Part shown: piece after piece, positions 58,229 to 64,000 of the stretch
How positions within the stretch are numbered: position 1 is the first letter of the stretch
How the letters are laid out: each line of letters starts with the position of its first letter
DNA from: Pycnopodia helianthoides
Taxonomy: Eukaryota; Echinodermata; Asteroidea; Forcipulatida; Asteriidae
Direction of reading: 5' to 3'
NCBI GenBank assembly: GCA_032158295.1
Contig: CM063260.1
Location: 4,783,501-4,847,500, forward strand
DNA length: 64,000 nt
Made by a program: the position numbers and the translations under genes
The notes under the pieces: generated by a model
The model's input: the letters and a program-made list of their open reading frames with translations, nothing else
Told to the model about the DNA's origin: nothing
Databases searched by the model: none

Positions 58229-61200
58229 CTGATTGATAAAAAAAAAGAGAGATAAATACTGAGCTGTGAGCGAGCATCGAAAATAGAAAAAACGGCAAAA
58301 TGCAGAAAACAACTATTTGGTTAAGCCCAACATCCAAAATATCTTTTTGAAAATCTCAATTTGTAAAACAATTTTATGTTGCAGACCCCTTGGTTAAAGC
58401 GCAACGCTGCTGGTACGCATTTTCCCCCCACCAAGGACAGGTAGCATCCAATGAGCTGCCTCCTTTTGCCTCAGTGAGGGCGCTGTTTGATAGTGTGACG
58501 TCATAATATGATATGCAAGGGGTCTATTGGCTAGCGACAATAAGAAGAAATCTTTAACTCATCATAACTGACAAACAGTATAACACAATTTGGCTAATTG
58601 TTTATTCCATTTTTAAGATTTAGTTTGTCATGAGAACTATCTTTTTGAGCAGATCCACCAAAGGCAAACACAAACTAAAGATCAACAAAAATCGCATAAT
58701 ATTTTACACTAAAAAAATCATGTTTTACTCGCCCACACAAAGCCCCTCTAATCACACATCAACCAACAAGTTTGATTTCCAACAACCAAACGTCAACCCA
58801 TTTCCTTTACATACCTTCAGCTGGTACTTCAACCGAGACGCATCCAGCAGGTGACCACATGTACAGCTTGTTATTTCCAGTACATATAGCCAGTCTAGCT
58901 TTATGTGGGTCCCATTGTATACCTGAACACAAACACAAACAAAAGCAAGACGAGTTCAGTGGTTTAGCAGAATGCGGAATGTCACGGGTTGCATTTCATA
59001 ACTGAGGTGATGTGGATTTTCTTTTTACCCATCTGGTGCAACCCACAAACAATAAAAACTGTGCTTTTATCAAATTAGGGGTGAGATCGGTCTGAAGATG
59101 AAGTGGGAATTATCGGGACGCTGCTTTTCAGGGCCCAATTTCATAGAGCTGCTTAAGCAGAACATATTGCTTAACAATTGCCTGCTAAGCAGAAATGACC
59201 AGGATACCAGTCACAAATTGTACATGTGGTATGGTAGTTTGGCTGGTAACCTTATTCTGGTAAGCATAATTTTGCTGTGCTTAGCGACTTTTTGTGCTTA
59301 AGCAGCTCTATGAAATTGGGCCCTGATGTTTACAATATAAACAAATCTTTTTCAGACGTTTACAAACTCTCCACATTGTTTAAAATAGAACTCTGAAGGT
59401 TTGGTCACAAGGGCCGAGTCTTTCATCTCTGTGACGGCAATATTTTGTTTTTTTCAGCACATCCCTACCAGGGCCCAATTTCATAGAGCTGCTTAAGCAG
59501 AAAATATCGCTTAACAATGTTCTGCTAAGCACAAATGAGCAGGATACCAGTTATAAATGGTACATGGGACATGGTATTTTGGCTGGTAACCTTATTGTGG
59601 TAAGCATGTCTTTGTGGTGCTTAGCTATTTGTGGTGCTTAAGCAGCTCTATGAAATTGGGCCCAGGGGTTAGTGTTGAGAGGTATCGATACGGTGCGCTG
59701 CCCATGGTAGCAAGGCTGGGTAGTTTCTTATCATAAAAATCAAACTTATCACACCAAAAGCCGTCATCGTTTTCCTTAGAACACATGCAACAAAGGGAGA
59801 CCAGAAGAAAAAAACAGTCTGGTCCCTGAGTGTGCGGATTGGCATATAATATTGTAATTTGGCATTCAGGAAACCCTGCAAAGAATACTTACATCTGATT
59901 GCATTGACTTGGAGTAAGAGTACAGCTTGGCTCAGTTTCTGTACGTCCCATATCCACAGTGCATTAGGCATGTTGTCTATAACAATAAAAGAACACTATA
60001 CAATATTAAAACCAGGGCGACAAAATCCCTCCATAGTCATTTATTTGTAAAAAAGTAAGCCAAAATACAAGTTACAAGAAACAAGTAAGTAAAAACTATA
60101 AGCATAACACTCTAAGCCTATCAATAGAAGTGTTAGAAACATAATTTCAAAACTTAGCCAAGAGACAATTAGCTCCAAATACAAAAAAAGTGAAACTAAA
60201 AACAAAATACATAAAATCATTAAAAATTAGGTTGACTCTTTGAGTATACCAATACGAATGAATGAATAAAGGAATGAAATGGAATATTTGAAGAAGTAGG
60301 GATTTCCCATGGGTCTTACCATTCTTCGAGGCCATGTATCTGTTATCAGGACTAAATGAGAGTTGGCCGACGCCAACTTTAGGATTGGCTTTATCCGGGT
60401 CTGGCTTGACCACTGGGATTGGAATTGACCCATCAGTCAGGACCTCATCTGTGAATATCAGAGGTAAGATTTAGCTCAGGAGGTGAGAGTGCTGAACCAG
60501 AGCAGTGCCCCGGGTGGTATAATGGGCCAAATTTTCGGACTGTGTATTGGTAAGGCCCGATTTATAACATATTTGCATTGATAGATCCTGATAGACCCAA
60601 TCGTTACAGGAAACTTGGGTTTTGGCTTCTGACTGCGTCAAGTGTTCCAAATTTGTCTACACAGCCAAGTGGTTCACCGACCAATCAGTCCAGAAATCTG
60701 AAAAACTTCCTCATGTCTCACACGAATTTACGCATAGTTAAAAGAAAGTAACTTATTTGACCGTGAAGATCTTGACACTGAGTGACGTCAAGTGGGAACT
60801 ATCAATCGCTTACAACAGCACCACGTGACCTTAAAATGACCTTTGTGAAAGTTCAAGTTGTGAACAAATATAGTCTAGGAAGTCAGCTTTGAACTTTTGC
60901 ATGTCTTGCAGGGTTTGCCCTTAACGTTTTCTGTAACTGGCCAGCAGGACCAGTTAGCTTTTCAATTCACTCGTCAGTTAGCTTTTTCACTTGTCCAATT
61001 CATATTAAATAGGGATGCTTTCCAAAAATGAACTATCCAGCCGGACCTCTTGGAGTAAATTTTGACTGTCCTCCGGTGTTTTAACAGGCATTTGGCCGGC
61101 GGACCACTGTTACTGGAGAACGCTACCTTGACTGCAGTCACTGTTTCTGGGATTGTTATTTGCAATTTCTACCAAATACACATGTAGTAAGTTGCAGCTT

Positions 61201-63636
61201 CAAATGCATGGCATTACACGTATGTACCAAGACCATTTCTCGAACTGTCTCCTCCGACTTACATTTACTTTGTACGCTGAACATACTAGTGTCTGGCCTC
61301 CAGTTGGCCTGGCTAGTGACTCCTCGTCCACTTTCTCTAACCAGCTGGGGTCTCTTCTCAACTTCTTTGTAGATAACCTAAGATTGTTTTCAAATAATAC
61401 CCTGATATTAAACACATGCAGAAATACCTACTCACGTTGTAAAAGTACTTATTCAAAATGTACACATGCATTAGACTAGAATTTAAGGCTTAAATAGATA
61501 TTGCAGTATTCCCAGCTTTAAAAATTTAGGATTTGAACTGCCTCTAGCTACCGGGCGATCTTGGAGAGCTCTAGAATGGCAAAGGTCCTTGGTTTGAATC
61601 CAACCTGAGAAATAGGACTCAGGAAAATACTGAGTATACAGTGCTTTAAACACATCAGTGTATGGGTAAAACCAAATGATGGGCCTGGATTCATTAAAAA
61701 CACTTTTCAAAAAGTTAACGACACTAAGTCCACGGCCAAGTCCCTTAATGGCTGCTACACTGGGATGCTCCGGATGGCCTTCAACATCAGCTGGATGCAG
61801 AAAGTGACCAATGAGCAACTCTTTGGCAACCTCCCCAAGATGACTAAAACAACAGAAGGAACACAGCCATAACTTCCTGGGTTCTATATTCAACACCCAG
61901 AGTTGCCCGCTAGCAAAGCGCTGATCTGGAACCCAATGAGAAGATGAACCATGGGCATCCCTTCCAAAACCACAGTCAAGACCCTGATGGAGTACAGTGG
62001 CACTGCAACTGCTGATGAACTCAAGACACTAATGATGGAACGGGACATATGGGGCATCCGTCATCACACCCAACGCAAGCACAAACTGTAGACTATCGAT
62101 GATGATAGTAACAAGAATTTCAGAATGAAGTATTTCTCAAGAAACTTGTCACTCCTTAAAGATGATTCACTCTTAATACTCACCACTGAGCTGCTGTCAA
62201 TAGAGGTGGGATGAGGATGCTCAACAACTCTCTTCCAAGTCACATGATTCAATACGCGGATCTACAACGAAGGTAAACAATCCTAGTCAATTCTTTCTTA
62301 AACTGAGGCCATGTAAAAAAGAAAATTTTGCTGCAAAAGTAGCCTCAACTTTTTTTAAATCCAAGCAATATCCACGGCTGATTAAATTGGCCCAATTTTC
62401 GAACCTTACATTTGCAGTGGCGATTAAATCGGCTCAATTTATAATGGGTTTGTGTTGGTTTACAACACACCACTTGAGCTTAAAGGGCTATATAAAAACT
62501 GCATATTATTATTATCATTATTCAATTTTTGTGATGTCGGACTACTCACCTTTTGATCAAAGCTTCCGATGGCAAGAAACTGGCTACTTGGTGACCAGGC
62601 AATGGACTTGATACCTAATGCATATTCATAAGCCTTGAAGGTCGCCAGACAACGCCCGTCCACAGAGTATAGCAATACATTGTACTGTGTAAAAATGAAA
62701 AACAGATTTAGCCCTTGAGATTCATGTAAACACAATGGAGATACAGCATTACGTTTTGTATTAAGAGTTCATTCATTCAACCAACCCTGCTGTTTTTTAA
62801 AGTAAACAACAAAATTAACCAGTAACCTCTTCAACAGAAAATCTGCAGATATTGCTTTAATTGTTGATTGTTTGTTTAGATGCTTTTCTGAACAAGGGAA
62901 CTCAACTAAGCTGCCACAATGGGATATAAACGCCAATCTGGCAGCAGCCAATCTCTCTCATACAATGGTACACAGTTAGTTCTATTGGCCTTTTTGAGAT
63001 ATGGCGAACACCGTAGGAGTACACTTTTTGAATAGATGGATTGCAATACGCGTCATTGACCGCTATATTTGATGTAAAACGATGGAAAAGTGCACGCGAG
63101 TACGCGCTACGCACAGCTCTTAGCCAATGATAGCTCTTCACGCGTGCACAATTCATCAACGATGGCGGCCGATGACGCGTATTGCAATCCATCTATTGGG
63201 TGTATACAACCACCTTTACCCAAACCAAAACAGTGCAATTATACTGTGTCCACCATATCTCAAAATGGCTTCTTGTAATACTTGTACACAGTTGTTCCAC
63301 TACACATAACCCGTACAGTTGAATGGTTCAAATGGTTGATCTGTGGGAATTGTACAAATAGTAGGAGGGTTAATTATAATTGCACTGTTTTTGTTTGGGT
63401 AAATCTGTCTGTATACACCCAAACCAAAAAGTGTACTCCTATGGTGTTCGCCATATCTCAAATGGCTGATCAACTCGCCAGGAATTGTACAAATAGTAGG
63501 AGGGTTAAAATGAGAAAACATTTTTTGAACTAATACTATAGAACCTTACCTCTAGCAGAGAATCCCACACACAGAGTACACTGCCATCAGGAGACCATTC
63601 CAGACCAGCCATATCTCGAGTATCCGTTTCAAAATG
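58122..63636 (-). CDS. WRAP73: WRAP73 (WDR8) WD40 protein, last eight coding exons
   Basis: Exons 63550-63636, 62550-62684, 62184-62261, 61263-61377, 60320-60448, 59893-59976, 58815-58922 and 58122-58228 join in phase to 280 residues and a TAA stop; the 5' part lies beyond the right edge. WD-type strands are seen at [86 protein letters not shown] and [14 protein letters not shown]. The phrases [18 protein letters not shown] and KANPKVGVG are, as I recall it, characteristic of vertebrate WRAP73. That protein acts at centrosomes and spindle poles with SSX2IP and supports ciliogenesis. Its C-terminus here is shorter than human by about a dozen residues. Confidence 0.92.
59129..59325. mobile_element. 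CAGGGCCC hairpin element, WRAP73 intron, copy A
   Basis: Both ends read CAGGGCCCAATTTCATAG inward and the terminal inverted repeats agree over about 31 bp, through GAGCTGCTTAAGCA. The interior has AGGATACCAGTCACAAAT and GGCTGGTAACCTTATTCTGG. CAGGG termini recall hAT elements, but no 8-bp duplication is visible. Confidence 0.88.
59471..59663. mobile_element. CAGGGCCC hairpin element, WRAP73 intron, copy B
   Basis: Same family and orientation as copy A 145 bp away, with inverted ends matching over about 29 bp. The left end is CAGGGCCC; the right end is GGGCCCAGG. Confidence 0.88.
60910..61115 (+). repeat. Interspersed repeat, second copy
   Basis: Shares GGGTTTGCC, CCAGCAGGACCAGTTAGC, ATAGGGATGCTTTCC and a CCAGCC block, in order, with 10511-10695. 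It lies in the WRAP73 intron between exons at 61263 and 60448. Confidence 0.6.
61263..61377 (-). CDS. WRAP73: WRAP73 linker exon between WD strands
   Basis: The acceptor ACAATCTTAG precedes GTTATCTACA and the donor is GTAAGTCGGA. The frame reads [17 protein letters not shown] and ends SVQSK plus one base of Tyr. It restores phase between the exons at 62184 and 60448, which do not join directly. A short open frame in a different phase overlaps it, so the exon is easily missed. Confidence 0.88.
61723..62091 (+). mobile_element. LINE (non-LTR retrotransposon) remnant
   Basis: The plus-strand frame reads [18 protein letters not shown], then [13 protein letters not shown], and in a second part LWNP-like [26 protein letters not shown] and LMMERDIW. 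These are the order and wording of the C-terminal end of LINE reverse transcriptase polyproteins common in marine invertebrates. Stops at the end of the first part and at AGATGA in the second show it is dead. It is antisense in a WRAP73 intron. Confidence 0.7.
62985..63520. repeat. Inverted-repeat element with internal duplication
   Basis: Left arm TTTGAGATATGGCGAACACC, then AGGAGTACACTTTTT, is reversed at 63425-63465 (AAAAAGTGTACTCC, then GGTGTTCGCCATATCTCAAA). A GGAATTGTACAAATAGTAGG block occurs directly at 63347 and 63481. The left arm is broken by the TA-flanked MITE at 63033. A related sequence lies at about 34570-34620 (GAAATATGGTGGACACAA). Confidence 0.65.
63033..63195. mobile_element. 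TA-flanked MITE, second copy
   Basis: Left end TAGATGGATTGCAATACGCG then TCATTGACCG, right end CGATGACGCGTATTGCAATC then CATCTA. It shares the GTGCACGCG, GCGCTACGCAC and CAATGATAGCTCTTC blocks with the copy at 37859, in the opposite orientation. It lies in the WRAP73 intron within a larger inverted repeat. Confidence 0.82.
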
Positions 63637-64000
63637 CTGCCAAAACGAAACCAATCCAACAAATTCCCGTCAACAGCTTCATTGTAAATTATTTAAAGGT
63701 AGGGTAACAGATTGGTTTTTGTCAACGTCTTGTTGATTTATAGGCTAGGTTATCAAGAAAGATACAATGAAAGTCACTTGTGAAAGTTTCAGCTGATTTC
63801 AGTGTCTACTTGTCGAGGTTTGAGAAAATAGGAAAAAAAACTGTCACAGTATTTTCATCAAGATTGCTGAATCCATCCCATTTACCGAGGTGACAGCATT
63901 CACAAATGGACACCACAGAAATATAAATCTTAAAAAAAGTTGCCTTTTGGGTGATCTTTGGAGATTCAAATTTTCTGACATACTTTTATTGATTTCTAAT

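Noticed and set aside
60438..60448. Alternative acceptor (ATGAG before GTCCTG) for the WRAP73 exon
   Set aside because: It was considered to fix a phase clash with the exon at 62184, but the linker exon at 61263-61377 restores phase with the standard acceptor and adds the expected [10 protein letters not shown] segment.

Overview
The window looks like a nuclear genome fragment from an echinoderm, most likely a sea star. The genes are split by long introns with GT-AG junctions, the DNA is AT-rich, and introns and intergenic DNA are packed with short inverted-repeat elements of the kind I associate with asteroid genomes. The proteins are deuterostome-like. No search could be run: species and gene names rest on reading the translations against remembered families, and exon edges come from splice signals plus reading-phase bookkeeping done by hand.

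Layout. (1) 1-21080: no coding sequence recognised; probably a very long intron of the next gene, carrying a foldback element, a GA microsatellite, a 440-bp degenerate minisatellite and several inverted-repeat elements. (2) 21081-28608, minus strand: first three coding exons of a MEGF6-like secreted EGF-repeat protein (signal peptide, Gly/Gln-rich linker, complete EMI domain); the EGF part is not in the window. (3) 28609-38107: intergenic, repeat-rich. (4) 38108-47391, minus: a complete 12-exon gene for a 1044-residue CW zinc finger plus PWWP protein, ZCWPW1-like, a dual histone-methylation reader of meiotic recombination. (5) 47392-48413: about 1 kb shared by two divergent start codons. (6) 48414-54542, plus: a complete 11-exon gene for a 638-residue coiled-coil protein that I read as SIX6OS1/C14orf39-like, a synaptonemal complex central element protein. 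(7) 54543-58121: intergenic between converging genes, with nested inverted-repeat elements. (8) 58122-63636, minus: the last eight coding exons (280 residues) of the WD40 protein WRAP73; its 5' end lies beyond the right edge.

Two points stand out. MEGF6 and WRAP73 are close neighbours in human 1p36.32, in the same order and relative orientation as here, so the frame of the window looks like conserved deuterostome synteny; in human TPRG1L lies between them and TP73 follows WRAP73. Between them the sea star instead carries a head-to-head pair whose vertebrate counterparts both act in meiotic prophase I, one reading recombination-site chromatin and the other building the synaptonemal complex. 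That divergent meiotic pair, with a 13-bp direct repeat in its intergenic space, is the best candidate for an undescribed arrangement.

The repeats fall into families seen several times here: TTAA-flanked piggyBac-like MITEs, CAGGGCCC-ended hairpins, TA-flanked mariner-like MITEs, GACCATGTAACC-ended MITEs, tRNA-derived SINEs and one LINE remnant. One TTAA element sits inside what looks like another hairpin copy, which displays its target site directly.
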